Of a stretch of DNA of 64,000 nt, positions 1 through 12,740 are shown one piece after another. The notes under the pieces were generated by a model. It did no database searches, had not been told where the DNA came from, and was given only the letters and a program-made list of their open reading frames with translations. The translations under genes were made by a program, and so were the position numbers. The stretch lies in assembly GCA_947561395.2 (NCBI GenBank), contig OX387191.1:33745439-33809438 (forward strand), given 5' to 3'. This DNA comes from Buxus sempervirens (taxonomy: Eukaryota; Streptophyta; Magnoliopsida; Buxales; Buxaceae). Within the stretch, counting starts at the first letter, position 1, and every line of letters begins with the position of its first letter.

Positions 1-294
1 ATAACCTTTTCAAATTGTATAAAAGTTTTCAACCTCACTTTCATAAATCCAAATCAAGCAAAACTAATGCCATAAAATTCACAAAATACATATTTGATGA
101 GTAGGATAGTCTTAGAATTCAACAAAAAATCACCATACCAAAAATCAATGAATTCCAAGATAAAAAGTTCTCAACTTTAAAAAATATTCTAAGTCCGGTT
201 AAAAACATTGACATTTTAGGTATATAATTTTTCTAGACAAATCTACTAGGCGTTTATAGCTCAAATTTTAATTGTAATCTAATGAAGGGTTGAC
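1..294 (-). repeat. Fragment of a B/H/K-family LTR
   Basis: This stretch can be aligned by eye with 29490-29780 (LTR K) and 56980-57260 (LTR H); all share a run about CTTTCATAAATCCAA and later TTTTTCTAGACAAATC. In LTR orientation it reads on the minus strand. The similarity fades after about base 294. Only this internal piece of the LTR is present, and it may continue left of the window. The similarity is seen directly; the family assignment is inferred from it. Confidence 0.75.
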
Positions 295-932
295 ACCAAA
301 AAATATAAATAAACAGAACTGAATATTTCTAGCTAAAAATCAAAAGTTCGAATCAGGCTATGATAATGATAATTACCATGGTAGATAATCTGCAGTATAT
401 AAATCTAATTTTTCTGCAACGTACAATATTGTTTATCAGAATCTTTACTTACAATGATCTTTCACAATTATTAGTAAATCTAAATTTTAAAATAATAGAT
501 AGTTCCTATTATTTTTATATTTCATGAGGTATGTGGTCAACGGGTACTCTGTCACCATGTTCGACGCCTCTATCAGCACTGTCCCATTCCGCATTCAAGT
601 AAGTCACATGATCCCTTCTACACTTCAGGGATAAGAATGATGTCAATTCTACTCATAATATCTATAATTCCATCCGAACCATATCCTGGTCTTACGTGCT
701 TATCGAATGGCAAGTGGTGTTTCTTGGAAATACACAATCAGGTATACATCATTCCAGAAACTGGTCCACTGGAAGGTCCAGAGATTATATCATGATGCCA
801 TAATGTCCTGCAAAAGTTAAGACATGGGTCAGCATTTTTAAAAGTGGAAACCTCCTACTTCAGCACAGAAGGTCAAAGTAATATGATGCGAAAGATATAA
901 GAGAACCTCAATCCATTTCTATTCCCTCAAGT
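295..932. other. 3' flank of the VIR3-like gene
   Basis: AT-rich DNA downstream of the VIR3-like stop codon. It should hold the 3' UTR and poly(A) site of that gene, but I cannot place them. No other gene or repeat is recognised here. Confidence 0.4.
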
Positions 933-3900
933 TTATCTGTTAGAAAGCATCGCTTCTTCTATCTTCCTGATGACGACACTGAGACTGTTGCCATTTTCTA
1001 GAGCTTTAACAGCTGCTCGATGGGCCTGTTTATGCCACTTGAGTAGATTGTATGACTGCAGGACAGACCACCGTGCTTGATTTGACATCTGTATGGAAAA
1101 AGGCAGGGAACAGCACTGAAGTTCAGTTTATATTAACTTAAGCATTTAGAAACACTAATAGTAGATCAGATAGACCTGTGCAACAGACAACGGGGGCTGC
1201 AAAAGAACACATATGCTCCGGAACAAATTTTCATCATTTTCTCCACCCTCTGCCTCTCCATAAACAAGAGCTTCGGCTGCAATTCCAGCAAAAAGTACCA
1301 TGCAATACCTGGTAATTTATCATATCAGGCATTAATATTCACTACAAAATTTTATATGAATAAAAAATGACAGGCTCGTTTACCAAAAAAAAAAAAAAAA
1401 TGAAAGGCTCTAAGCCAACCTATCAAAAGCACTGCTACTGAGTCTGCCTTCTGCAAGCTCTTTTTCCAATTTTTCATCCCAAAATTGAGTTCCAGCCTGT
1501 TGGATAATTATTGAATCTTACATGCTGAACCTTCAATAATAAAGCCTAGTAGCATAAATGAATCTGGGGTGGGTAGAAACATATAATAGAATCACAAGAA
1601 TGAGCAAGATAAATGACTAGTAGTCAATAAAAACTCCACTGATGATGTACCTATGGTATTATGATGTTTCATTGGTTAACCCTGCATTAGACCAATTAAT
1701 TTTTGTGTCAAGACAATTTTATTTATTTTTATTTATTTTTTTGGTGTAAAGACAAATTCCAATTGACAAATTCTTTCTGTGAGCTGTTTCCACAAATTTT
1801 TGTTGAATCATATAAATGACATTTGGCAACATCAGGATGATGAATCAAGTGAAAAATCAACCAAAAAGTAACAATGAGATTCACGGATCATTAAGGGCTG
1901 TTGCTAAAATCTTAGGTTCATTCAATTTGACCCGAAAATAATTTAAATCAGTGAAAATATCAGTTTATGCTTGAATCTCAGGATGAATAATAGGACTTCT
2001 ACATCGAATTTACGTATAATTATTTAATAGTGTGATTCATATGATTTAAATGATTTTACTTTGCCACACAAAGAATATGTTTTTTTTTCTTTTTACTGAA
2101 AACATTCATTTTTTCAATTCTTATTTATATAGAATATAATAACTCTAAAACGATTAAATATACAAAAAGAAAAAAAAATTTATTTGTTATAATAAAAAAG
2201 GAAATACTTCTGAAAAACCAAACCCCAAACCATATTTCTAATAAGATTATTATGAATCTCGCAATTCATGATCCAAAATTACAATTTATTCTAGCTGGCA
2301 TCTAACTGATTTTTGATTTAATTCATGCTTTAACAAACTTGACTAAGAACATGTACAGCATCCTCTAGTAAGTTGCTTTCTGACTGGCCTCTAATGATTA
2401 ATCTATTTTTTAACTTGACTTCAGACCCTTTTCCGGCTATTGATGTTTTACTTGTTGGTCTACAGTTGAATTCCTTGACTAGTTCTTAATGTATTATTGA
2501 TGTTTTCTTGAGGTTTTTAGTCTCTCTCTGTTTGCTGCACTCGTGGTTACCCATTCCTCATGGGTCCTGTGTACTAGTTATAACTTTTTTCTCTCTTCAT
2601 TTATAATATTTCTCCATTAACCACCCGAGAATTTAAAAAAAAAAAAATGCACAAGTAGGTGATAAGAATATTTGGCAATAAGATGAAAGAGTTTCCAATA
2701 ACCATATATTTGCTTCATAAGCGAGTTATTAGCCCTTATATATTGGCATTAATGATGGATGAGTTCAAAACTCACACTTGAGAAGAGGTACCCTAGTATA
2801 CTTGCAATTGATGTGGTCAAAGGGACCAAGGTAAAGGAGTAAATGCAAAACTAGTCATAAAGGGAAACCTTAAAACCAAAAGGCTTCAAAATAAGTTGAA
2901 TTGAAACAGAGTAAATGGAATGTAACTTTTATCACATATGGAAATAGGTATGAAAATGAGTGAAGTATTAGAACCACAGACAACCAGATTCCTATAATTG
3001 TCCATAAAAGATTGGACATTAACAAGGATGTTTCATATGGAATTAGATCTATATGGCTCAAGCAAAGAGGATTAAGAAATAGCCAATGCATTCAACTCAA
3101 GCTGAAAGGCAAATTGCACAAGACAACTATTATGGTTTTCATGCTATAGGGACTAGAATATTGGCAACAGAAAAGCAATATATTCATAAGATGATTGCTG
3201 TCAAGATGAGGATGTTGAAACAGATACGCATATAAGCATGGAAAATGGACTGAAAATAATTGGGAATGTCTTGGAATGGCACTAATACAACACTAGTAAA
3301 AGCAGACAAAAATACTTTGGGACTGGAAATTGAAGATGGAACGAGCTAGCTATAAGGTGTGAGGAGTGCATATTGAAGGATAAAAACAGGCTATAGTAAT
3401 ACTCAATGGGTAGATGTAGTCAGTTAAAATAATTTAAATATAAAATACAATAAAGGTGATTTTTAACTGATCGGATACAAGAACTGGATACATATTGAGA
3501 AACCAAATTATTTGAGATAAGATATATAGGACACCGTTCCTACTAAAAGCTTAAGTTGATTGTAGGGGTGAACTTTATATACTAATTATATTCTTAATGC
3601 TCCCACTCACGTGTGGGCCAGACTCAAACCCATTTTGGGAAGCCCTACACGTGAAATATTTTTTTCAATGGGTGGAGTGGAGGTTCGCACCTAGGACTTC
3701 AGTGTTAGCCTGAGGCTCTGATACCATATTAAACACCGTTCGTACTAAAAGCTTAAGCTAATTGTAGAGGTGAACTTTATATAGGAATTATACTCTTAAC
3801 AAGATATTTTGTCTTTTTTTTTTGGTTTTCCATTTAATTGATTCTTTAGTAAGTTTCTGAAAATTCCACTAATAGAACACTACAACCAAAACATTTAAAA

Positions 3901-4236
3901 ACAAATACAAAAGAAAAAGCCCCTCAGAGATTACCTGATAAGAAGTTACTCCTCAAAAAACAATCATTGACAACAATTCATATTACTTCAATTTACTTAT
4001 GGACAAAATTGATATTTAAAGAAACCATTAAAAAAAGAAAGAAAGAAAGAAAAGAACTCCAACCACTTAACCTAACCACCTAAGAGTGAAGTGATATGTG
4101 TGCCTCTCTACAAATTGTAAGAATGCAAAAAAAGAACTCCAACCACTGAACCTAACCACCTAAGAGTGAAGTGATATGTGTGCCTCTCTACAAATTGTAA
4201 GAATGCAAAATGCTCATAACTTCAAGATTAAAATTT

Positions 4237-4270
<34 letters not shown>

Positions 4271-7200
4271 CAACAAAAAAAAGAAAAAGAAAAAATCAAA
4301 TGCAGTAGCACTTGAAAAGTCTCTTTCAATATAAAGATTCATTGCTCCGTCCTCTCTCCAATATTTAAAATATTTCCCTTTTAATTATTTTCTTCTCTGC
4401 CTTCCAAGGGGAGTGGCTACAGCTAGCACCAGTCAGAACATTATACCCTTCCATCCTAGATTCCCTTTCTAACTTTATACTGCATATTTGTATGAAGGAG
4501 TTCTCTGTATTCATAAGGAACAGACTTTTAGATTACCCTCTTAGATAGTCACAGTTCACATGGTATGATATGGAAGAGTCATCAGTGTACAGTCAATCGG
4601 ATAGAACTCACACATTGTTGAGTGGAATATGCAACTCCCCCAGGTATCACATTCCATGATCACCCTATTGGTGTCTGGCCCCATGCTGATTCTCCTGTCC
4701 AGTCATTAGATCCCGAGTTGGTCCCTCCCCTTTCCATTTTTGCCAACACATGGTTAGGTGTCCCTTCTTTTAGGAAACTAGTAAAAAATGGTGGGATGAA
4801 AACAAAGGTCCTAGGTCAGAGTGGGCTGGTTTTTAGTTCTTAAGAGTGTTGAAGAAATTGAAAGATCATATTAGGAGGTAGAATCATGAGGTTTTTGGGA
4901 TTGCTGAAACTAAAAAGAGACTTTAAATGGAGGAGATAGTAACCCATATAAGAACTTTCATCAAATGTGGCTAGGTGACCCACCAATGCTTCATATCATT
5001 AATCTTTCACTCATATTCATGTTTTAGGTATTAGAAACCCATATAAGAACTTCCATCAAAACAAACTCTTTTCATTGTTTTCTTTCCTTCCTGGATCTGA
5101 TACTTTTGAATTGAAAAACCCGATCTGGTACTGTAGCAGAATCACTGAATGACTGATCTATTGTAGTAATATGACATGGTCTTGGGTTTATGGGGCATTT
5201 TTATCAGAAACAAATTCAATACTAGTGGCTGAAGCATTGGATTGTTGGTATTGCACTAACCTCATTGAGCTGGAGGAATGACAGATACAAAGTTTATTTC
5301 AGTGGAACATGTCTCCCTCAGCATTTTATTGGACATGATAGAAGTAAAGAAAATATAGAATATTAAAAGTTGTGACACGCGAACCAGCTATCACCAAGAA
5401 GAATGCCCATACTTTTTTTATTTCAGGAAAATTCGAACAGATTTCAGGAAAATTCTGATTTTCTATGGATGGAAACACAATATGCACATTGCATGTTCTC
5501 TCTTACCCCATTGAAGTTCTCTCTGTATATGGGGATAACCATTCTCTATTATATGAATAAAATGATTATATCTAATGTCAACAAAATAAAAAAATAAAGG
5601 GAGAATTTCAAGCATTGAGGAAGTGCGATAACATCTACTAATATGACATACAATAAATGCCACAAATTACAAGGGATATTAGTAACTACCTGCCCTTGGA
5701 TGCCCATTTGCATTGCAACAATTGGATCTAAAATCACTCCACGAATTGGACAACCCATAAGATATGCTGCAAACTCATTTAAGAAATACAAATTAATTTA
5801 CAGTTTAAGCATGTTCTCATTCTTTGAAAAAGGACTGAGAATTCAGCAAAGTTAACAAAAGTTTCAAAATTTCAAAGTCAAATCTTCCTACAATGATACT
5901 GCTTTAAGAGGAAATATGAGTTACCTGTAAGAAGATGCCCTGCTTCATGAACAAGAATTCGGCGTCTATATGGGGGCCAGTAACTTGAAATCTGAGCCAA
6001 ACAGGAACCACCAAGGAAAATGGAGTCTATCATGGCTAACCCCAGTACGGTAGCAAGGTTAGGTCTTATATCTATTCCTTGTGAGATCAGATAGGATACA
6101 CCACCAAGAAAAGCAACCAAAACAGCACCAGAGCTTCCTGAAAGACCCCACTTCTTTGGTGAAAGCTTAGAAACTGCAATGAGTTTCACATTTGAGGGAA
6201 TCAGGAATCATCTGAATGCATATGAAATCAATAAAGTGTTGGATATAAACAATTTGAACCCTGCATCCCTTGGGCAAGCAGGGAACAGAGTGGACAAAAG
6301 AAACAAAGAGTAACATAGACCATAACAAGATGATAGTTAAATTTCAAGAAAAGGATCAGTAAATAACACAAGCTTTTCAAGCATTGAAAAGAAACCATGG
6401 AAAGGAGCTTTACCTTCTAAACCAGTAGAAGACTTCAAAACAGTTGGCGTAACATCTCTTGGTCCCTCTATAACTGTAAATAATGAATATAATTTTATGT
6501 AATTAAAGAAATGGAAGACAAAAAAAAAATGAAAAAGAAACAAAGAAGAGCAGGAAAGGTAGGTAAGAGTAAGATGAATAACAAACATACATGAATACAA
6601 ATAGTTGAAATGAGCTAGTTTTGCCAAGCTCGGCTCATGTTCATAAACCTGGAGTAAGGCTCAGGCTTGTTAACTTTGTTTGAAGATTAGGCCCATCTCA
6701 CGTTTGCTAATATTTTTTGGGCTTGGGCTCTTGTTGTTAAAGCTCCATTGGATCCAATACTGCTATTGCACAATATTTATACTTATAATACAATAACTGA
6801 ACAGATATTTAATTGAGTCCACTTATGCTCATCTCAAGCCTGTTATGGAAATGAACTATTTTTTTCAATTCATGAGCCCAGCTTGCAAGCCTAATTATTA
6901 AGTGCATCACTTGAGCCTGAACCTAAGCCAACCTAGCTCAGCTAGTGGAAAGCCTTAATATGATACAATATAATACAGACAATCAATGTATACAAATATG
7001 GCTTGTGATTGAGAGACTGGCTTCCTCGTAAACCTGAAGATTTCTCACTTTCTGGCGAGATGAAAGGGAGAAAATTGAGAGTTGTCCCATCTATAAAATA
7101 CAGGGGATTCATCTCTAAATTACAGGGGTTGAAATCACCACTAATTTATATGTATAACAATAAAAATGATGTCTTACTACAAGATTTTATACAAATTTAC

Positions 7201-9639
7201 GGGTATTTATTGAACTGAATGGAAATATCAAAATAATTTACATCAATTAGATAGTATTAACTATACTTAAATGAACAGACAATATGTATAAGACTATGCA
7301 AGTTTGAATCAAATGTATAACCTAGAAGTTATTTTTACACACAAGTTATAGAACTTTTCTATGAGTATGATGCTGCATAAACATTGGAAACCAATTAGTA
7401 TAAATTTTCAGTGAGAAAAAAAGAAAAAAAAACTTAGATTTTGGCGGAATTTCCCTTAATTCACCTTTCTCCCTTTTTTTTATTGGTGAATTGGCGAAAT
7501 TTCAGCTGCTGAAATCTTGTTTCATGCCCTAGGCGGCACATCCAATGGCAGCAAAACTGAAAATGTTTATATACAGCATTTTTCTTGTCATAATGTCACA
7601 GTCAGATCTGAAAGTTTTTCTAATAGTGGGAAGTGCTTGTTCAAGATCAAATTCCACTGCAAAAAGATACAAAGATCACAGTATGACTCATGATCATCCT
7701 AACAGAAAGATCTTGCATAATGCAAAATAAAATTCTGAAACTAGAAAACTCTCTCATTGTTATGATAGTGATCAGTTAAACGCCATTATTAAATCCTGAA
7801 TCTGCTGAAGTTACAAATTCCAGGAACCCATCATAAAAACCAAAGTAGAAGTCTAAGACACATTATTTTAACAAACACTCAAGTGCATTCAGATAAAAGG
7901 CTAGCATAAAAGTTGAACATAGAATATGTATATCGAATATCTCATGTAGTGCAGTAAAGTACAGAAGTTTACTCAAAATTGCAAAAAAAAATTAAGAACT
8001 GATATCAACATACAGATAAGCAGAAAAGCAACCAAAACCATAATAATCTGAAGTTTTTTAAGATACTGAACTTATAGAATCAAAATAGAGTTTAAACTAC
8101 AAAATCATTTGCTTAAAATTTGAAGTTAAGATAAAAAATGGGGAAAGAAATCAAACTTTTGAATAACAATATACTTGAATTACAACAACCCTGGCTTGTA
8201 AGCTCAGGGTGGTTGTATAGTTTTGGGTCTCCACAGGGTGTTCGTAGGCATATTTGTACATTTCTTTACTATATCAATATATACATATCATTACTCATAA
8301 AAAAAATGTATTTGAATTACAACCAACAGAAGCATAAACCAAGATAATGACCTTTACCAAGAAAACTATATTCAAGACCTAGTAAGAACCCAGATTTTTT
8401 CAGCAATTGTTGAGATAGTTCAAATTGGCACTTCAAAAACTACAACCTGTAATCTAGATGTCTTATATTTCACCAATACCCAGTATCCATTTGGACTACT
8501 CATAGGGTGGCGGAGGGCCGAAGGCCCGAATGGCTCATTGGGGTTTCGAGGGTGGAGCCCCCGACCCGAATTTTATGGTTGCAACTTGAGTTCGTGAGAA
8601 ACAGGGGTTTTTGCTGTGAAGAACAGCTTTGTATCTTGCATCCACATTTTAGTGAATCTTCTCGTCATCTTCTTCCGTGGACATAGGCTTTTCAAGCTGA
8701 ACCACGTAAATCGTTTGTCTTGTTCTTGTTCTTGTTTTCGTTGTCCTTTTACTATTATTGTGCTCTCTCGGTTTCGTGTTATTTCGCAACACAACAGACT
8801 ATAAACGATGAAATGAACAATTTAAAATGTGTACTTAATCATACTTCTGTATAATTATAACGAATCACAAACAGCGGAAGCAAAAAACCCGAACAGACTA
8901 AAATTCATTTCAGAAAAATTTACTAAAAATCCTAACAAGCTCTCAAATTTCAGCATCAACATCAAGATTATTCATATTATTGGAATTAAAAACTACGATA
9001 GATATGGAATCATCCCATTAAAATATGTACTAGAATCCAAAAGGGGGGAAGAAAATCTAACTTTCGTATATCTTTTTAGTCGAATTGCAACATAAACTGA
9101 AAAAATAAAAACTGCTAAAATCCCAATAAGCTTTCGAATTACAGCATTCTACTTCAGGGAAAAGGGATTAAAAGAAAATTACCAATATTCCTACATTTTC
9201 CAAAATTCGGCAAAAATCCCCTATTTTTTAGAAATGCATAAGCACTCCCAACCAGCTTCATGTCCTCTGCGTTCAAACAAGCATCTAGAATTTCCCAATC
9301 TCTCACCCCCTCAAACAAGCCTAAACGATCACCACCCACATACGAAGATGAGGAAATCGAAGAACTCGAAGCATCAGAGGGTTGAATTGGAACACTTTCA
9401 ATAGATTTCAAGAATCTCAGAGCACGAGCTAGATCTTTCTCCTTCACTGCGTCTTCGTATTCTTGCCATTCTCTCAAAGCTCTGGTTCTGAGCTCTTTTC
9501 TGCTCGGGGGGTTCGTCTCCGCAAAAGGGTTCAGGGGAAATGGAGACGTTTGAGATAAATGTAAGTTAGATGGGCGAAGGGCTGCAGAGACAAACGACGG
9601 TGTAGTTGTGAAAATAGAAGGCATATACAAGTACGCCAT
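933..9639 (-). CDS. VIR3: Chloroplast M41-like zinc metalloprotease, VIR3 type (7 exons)
   Basis: Seven exons on the minus strand: 9183-9639, 6414-6473, 5925-6173, 5690-5766, 1420-1496, 1176-1308, 933-1088. All junctions are GT/AG, reading frames join without a break, and the product is 402 residues. The N-terminus is rich in Ser/Thr/Pro and looks like a chloroplast transit peptide. A conserved N-terminal helical part (REWQEYEDAVKEKDLARALR) is followed by hydrophobic segments near 188-203 and 213-232 and then HEAGH at 248-252, the HExxH zinc site. Residues 313-332 (FAGIAAEALVYG, then GGEND) match the M41 FtsH pattern, D332 being a likely third zinc ligand. There is no AAA+ ATPase domain, so this is a stand-alone M41-like peptidase as in Arabidopsis VIRESCENT3, a thylakoid protein needed for chloroplast development. 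The paralogous FtsH-like stress-regulated protein is the main alternative. The start is the first ATG; upstream in-frame codons are non-ATG. Confidence 0.9.
3531..3801 (-). mobile_element. TRIM-like miniature LTR retrotransposon
   Basis: Two copies of a ~68-bp repeat (3531-3597 and 3733-3801, sharing e.g. CTAAAAGCTTAAG and GGTGAACTTTATAT) flank about 135 bp. Just inside the right copy lies GGCTCTGATACCA (about 3713-3725), the complement of the initiator-Met primer-binding site TGGTATCAGAGCC, so the element reads on the minus strand. There is no coding capacity, as expected for a terminal-repeat retrotransposon in miniature. A target-site duplication is not clear. It sits inside intron 4 of the VIR3-like gene. 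Confidence 0.7.
4051..4210. repeat. 80-bp direct tandem duplication
   Basis: Two adjacent units, 4051-4130 and 4131-4210, nearly identical (one T/G difference early in the unit). The second unit runs toward a long C tract. Probably a recent slippage or unequal-exchange duplication within an intron. Confidence 0.9.
4239..4268. repeat. Poly-C run of 30 bases
   Basis: An uninterrupted run of about 30 C residues in the + strand (30 G in the VIR3 sense strand, inside intron 4). Such runs are prone to length error in sequencing and could form G-quadruplexes in the transcript. Confidence 0.85.
4745..4935 (+). pseudogene. LINE fragment, region after the endonuclease domain
   Basis: Frame-shifted reading across this stretch gives short pieces such as KWWDENKGPRSEWAGF, VLKKLKDHIRR and NHEVFGIAETKK, a pattern typical of plant L1-type ORF2 between the endonuclease and reverse transcriptase (FxxVKxWW...KLKxLKxxIKxWNxxxFG). 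Frames are broken by stops and at least one shift. It lies in intron 4 of the VIR3-like gene, antisense to it. The assignment rests on family pattern only. Confidence 0.5.
8187..8311 (+). mobile_element. Short retroposon (SINE or truncated LINE 3' end)
   Basis: A 125-bp insert ending in an A-rich tail (8299-8306), flanked by a 12-bp direct repeat TTGAATTACAAC at 8175-8186 and 8312-8323. Poly(A) plus a >10-bp target duplication is the signature of target-primed retroposition. The body has a small dyad (ACCCTGG...CCAGGGT-like) at its 5' end, but I do not recognise the family. Confidence 0.65.
8499..8796 (+). mobile_element. LTR-like fragment in intron 1
   Basis: Contains GGCGGAGGGCCGAAGGCCCG and GGAGCCCCCGACCCGAATTT followed by a T-rich, Cys/Leu-like stretch and ends CGCAACACAACA, resembling the 3' part of plant Ty1/copia LTRs. 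It is flanked by GACTA on both sides (8494-8498, 8797-8801), but the left end does not start with TG, so the flanking match may be chance or the 5' end has decayed. Confidence 0.4.
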
Positions 9640-9860
9640 GAAAGCTTCCAACAACAGCTTCCAACAAAAGAGTTTAAGGTACCTACGCGGGTTGCCGATG
9701 AGATTATTAGCACTAGCGGGCTAGTGTCGATGTTTTGTTAACCTCGCCGCCCTTCGTCCATCAAAAAAAAAAAACCTCGCCGCCCTTCGCTCACACGCAC
9801 CCGTCCTAATCATTTGGGTTTGGTAAAACGGGGCAGGTCGGGCGGACCGAGCAATATTTA
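9640..9860 (-). promoter_or_regulatory. 5' flank and likely promoter of the VIR3-like gene
   Basis: GC-richer than its surroundings, with a repeated CTCGCCGCCCTTCG (about 9744-9757 and 9775-9788) separated by an A-run. The 5' UTR and core promoter of the VIR3-like gene must lie here or just beyond; no clear TATA box could be fixed. Confidence 0.35.
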
Positions 9861-11260
9861 TATATTACTAGGGGTAGGACACGTGCAAAAGAAGTTATAA
9901 TTTGGCAAAAATTGAGAAAAGAAATAAGAAGGCTTATATATCAATTGGGAAAAAATGAGACTTGCCATTGAAATTTTAAATAATGGCAACATTGAATAAA
10001 GTAATTGCAGAAAGTGTACATTGTTGTCAATTCTGTTACACCAACATAAAGATGTAAAATACTAAAGTATGTAATCAGTAGAAAAGTAACAAATAAACCA
10101 TAAGTACTCTTCCTGCAAGAATTTAATAACCAAAATAGCTACTTTTCCTTTAACAAATAAATTCCACATTTATAAACATTAGAGTATGATAACTAATGCA
10201 AGAAGGGAAAAGAGAGAAGATTTGTTGAAACTTATTCCTTGAAAGCCTGGAAGTCAAGGAACTGTAAAGATAAGATCAATGATAAAATTTTGGTATTGCA
10301 GATAAAATTAGAAAAGATAGCATGCAATGTAACCACTGTCTCCATGCCATGCATAACAAGTAAATTTAAAGAGAAAAGAAAAAAGATCATAGATGTCAAT
10401 GACACAATTGACTTTAAGTATGTGATGATAAATAATGTAAAAAGTTCATTTCTAGCATCTTAGCAAAATAATAAATGATGATTTCCAAGTGCAAAAACAC
10501 AATTTTGAGATTCGACATGAGTAAGATCTAATGAGAATGAAAGAGTAATAATTACAAAGATACTACAACTCAGTGTTGCTGATGATGTGGTAAATAAGGT
10601 AGAAGCATAATTAATTTCATAACATTCTAGTATCTTAATTAGTTTAAAAATCTTTAAAGTGATGCAAAATTTCCAAAAGTAAGGTGTATAACTGAATAAT
10701 TGATTGCTAGAATTGAATACTAAATAAGTATATTGTAAAATAGTCTAAGTAAATTATCCATTGCGAAATGTTATGTAATAAAATGTTAAATGGATGACTA
10801 ACCTTGACATAGTGCAAGAAGGGCATTTGTTGCATGAAAGAGAGTGCATTATAGTTAGATTTTAGTAACAAAGTAAGAAAAGAAAACTAAAAAGAAAAGC
10901 AGAAGCGGAAGGTCAGACCATAAGTGTTTTAAAACGAGATTTTGGTATATACACAAGATTTTCATAACAGTATATGCAAGGAGTGCAAGCCGAAAACTTA
11001 AGCTCTTTAGCTAAGCTTTTGGTATATACATAACATTCCCAAAAAAAAAAAAAATCTAAGAACTGCAGCACAAAAACTCAAGTTCTTTGGAAGACAAGTG
11101 TCTACTATGTACATAACATGTTCACAAAAAAGTCTAGATCCGAAGAGTCTTTAAAACATGGAACCGAGGATCTTCATTTGCCTGCTGGGACTGGATCTAT
11201 TGAGACAACGAGGAGTTTTTGCCAGATTGTTTCCCTACGAAGATATTAATATCCTTTAAT
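9861..11260. other. AT-rich spacer
   Basis: No gene, RNA gene or recognisable repeat was found between the VIR3-like promoter and the RPA1-like exons. Short open frames here have no family resemblance and are AT-rich chance frames. Confidence 0.4.
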
Positions 11261-11416
11261 TGTCACGATCTATTCTCTTTTGAACAATCTGCAAGGTAGT
11301 TCTTAAGCTCTTCTTTGCGCCCCACTTTATTAGTTGTGATGTAAATTTATTAATATATGCGGAAGGGACTGCAGTTTGTTATTGATATTATTTATTAAGA
11401 GTATATTAGTGTTTAC

Positions 11417-11728
11417 CTCATGAAACAATTGCATAATATCCACTGATGTGTATGAAGTGATTTTCTTAACTTTTTCAGCAAACAACGAGGTAGAAACATT
11501 TCCAGTAGAATCTTGCAGTAATGCTTCAAGCAACGATCTACAAATGTGATATGATTAGTTGCAATATATAATGAAGAAATGTTAAGTTTTGTAGTTCATA
11601 CCTTGGGATTGCTGTGACATTGTTACGATTACAATTTGTGCAATCAAAGGAGTTCCCATAGTTTGTATTTGTTCCACCATAGCATGCGTTGCAACTTATA
11701 TACCAGAACTTTTGGTCAAAATTTGTCA
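11417..11728 (-). CDS. RPA1-like zinc-ribbon OB-fold exons (partial gene)
   Basis: Two exons, 11602-11728 and 11417-11537, each bounded by AG/GT and joining in frame. The first encodes KFWYISCNACYGG then FDCTNCNRNNVTAIP, a Cys4 zinc ribbon (CxxC ... CxxC), and the second LLEALLQDSTGNVSTSLFAE then TSVDIMQL, matching the C-terminal OB fold of replication protein A 70 kDa subunits and the many plant RPA1-like proteins (single-stranded DNA binding). A further downstream piece around 11275-11335 (VGRKEELKNYLADCSKEN, then stop) may be the last exon. Upstream, the intron is split by LTR C. Whether the gene is still expressed, or is a fragment carried by a mobile element such as a Helitron, cannot be decided here. 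Confidence 0.6.
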
Positions 11729-12589
11729 CTGAAATTGATGCATTTAATTTCTATGTGAAATCCCAAATTTTCGGAAAAGAAATAAAAAGAATTAAATAAT
11801 GAATATTTGGAAATTAATGATTTTGTTTGAAATAAATTGGGAGACAGAGTATTTATTATATTGATCTAGGAAACTCTTCATCAATCCGGGATGTATAATT
11901 GATGAAAATAATAATGAGGAGGTTAAATCTGGACATTTTGAAATGGAGCGAATGGTTAAATATGATTTTAAATAATAAATAATAAAGAAAAGGGTATTTT
12001 GGTCAATTCATAATTTTTTAAATAATTAATTGATTAATTAAATAATTAAAAGATTAGAGAAATTGAGTTAGACCAAAGTTGAGTTTGATTTAAGTATAAT
12101 GTAATATCTTGAAATTTTAGTAATAAAAATATTTATTTATTGGAAATTGTATTCTAATAAAATCTTACATAAAATTGTGCTTTATTACGAAAATAAAATG
12201 ACAAATTTAAGTAATGTGGATTTATTAATAGGTGTAGGTTATTATCTAAAGGAACAATTATATAAATATGAAGCATGCAAATAATGTTAAAATAATATAA
12301 ATTACATTAAGAACAAACTATAGGATAATTAAATATGATATGCCTTGGATCATGCAAGTAATATAATTATAATAAATTATTTATTAATTATGATGGTTAG
12401 GGTTGCATGGGAATAAGTTACAAAATATGCTTATCTTGTAAAGTAGAAAAGTACAAGGAGCTAAGATAAGTGCTTAAAGAAAGTAGGAAAGTAGGGGGAT
12501 TAAGGACAAGAGGAAGTCTAGGGAACAAATGGGTTAGCTTGGCAAGCAAGCAAAGCCAAAAAATAGAGGGGGACATCCAAAACCCTAAG

Positions 12590-12740
12590 GGAAAAAAAGG
12601 GAAAGAAAGAAAGAAGAAAAGAAGGGGAAGAAGGAAGAAGGAAGAGGAAGAAAGAAGGAGAAAGGGAGTGGACGTCCAGCTAAAGAAGAAGAAAGGAAGA
12701 AAAGGAGAAGGAAAAAGAGAAGAAAAGAAGGAAGACAAGT
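12590..12740 (+). repeat. Purine-only tract in LTR C
   Basis: About 150 bp of almost pure A/G (AAGAAGGAAGAAGGAAGAGG-type), which creates a spurious Lys/Glu/Arg-rich open frame. A comparable but shorter GA-rich stretch lies at the equivalent place in LTR E (49865-49980), after the putative TATA region, so it is a shared leader feature rather than a gene. Confidence 0.75.

Larger units (their letters stand above)
1497..5689 (-). other. Intron 4 of the VIR3-like gene (4.2 kb)
   Basis: Intron between exons 4 and 5, much longer than the other 3'-side introns (about 90-110 bp). Its length comes from inserted repeats: a TRIM-like element, an 80-bp tandem duplication, a 30-base C run and a LINE fragment. 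The rest is AT-rich and unassigned. Confidence 0.8.
6474..9182 (-). other. Intron 1 of the VIR3-like gene (2.7 kb)
   Basis: Separates the transit-peptide/N-terminal exon from a 60-bp exon 2. It contains a short retroposon (8187-8311) and an LTR-like fragment (8499-8796). The remainder is AT-rich with no recognised gene. Confidence 0.8.

Noticed and set aside
6610-6940. Possible hAT-like MITE (GCCAAGCTCGGCTCA at one end, TAGCTCAGCTAG at the other) in VIR3 intron 1
   Set aside because: Ends pair poorly and no target duplication could be fixed.
8499-8796. Complete solo LTR with GACTA duplication in intron 1
   Set aside because: Left end lacks TG and the insert is shorter than a typical copia LTR; kept only as a low-confidence fragment.
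9640-9654. Start of the VIR3-like protein five codons upstream (LEAF...)
   Set aside because: The upstream codon is TTG, not ATG; the first ATG is at 9639.
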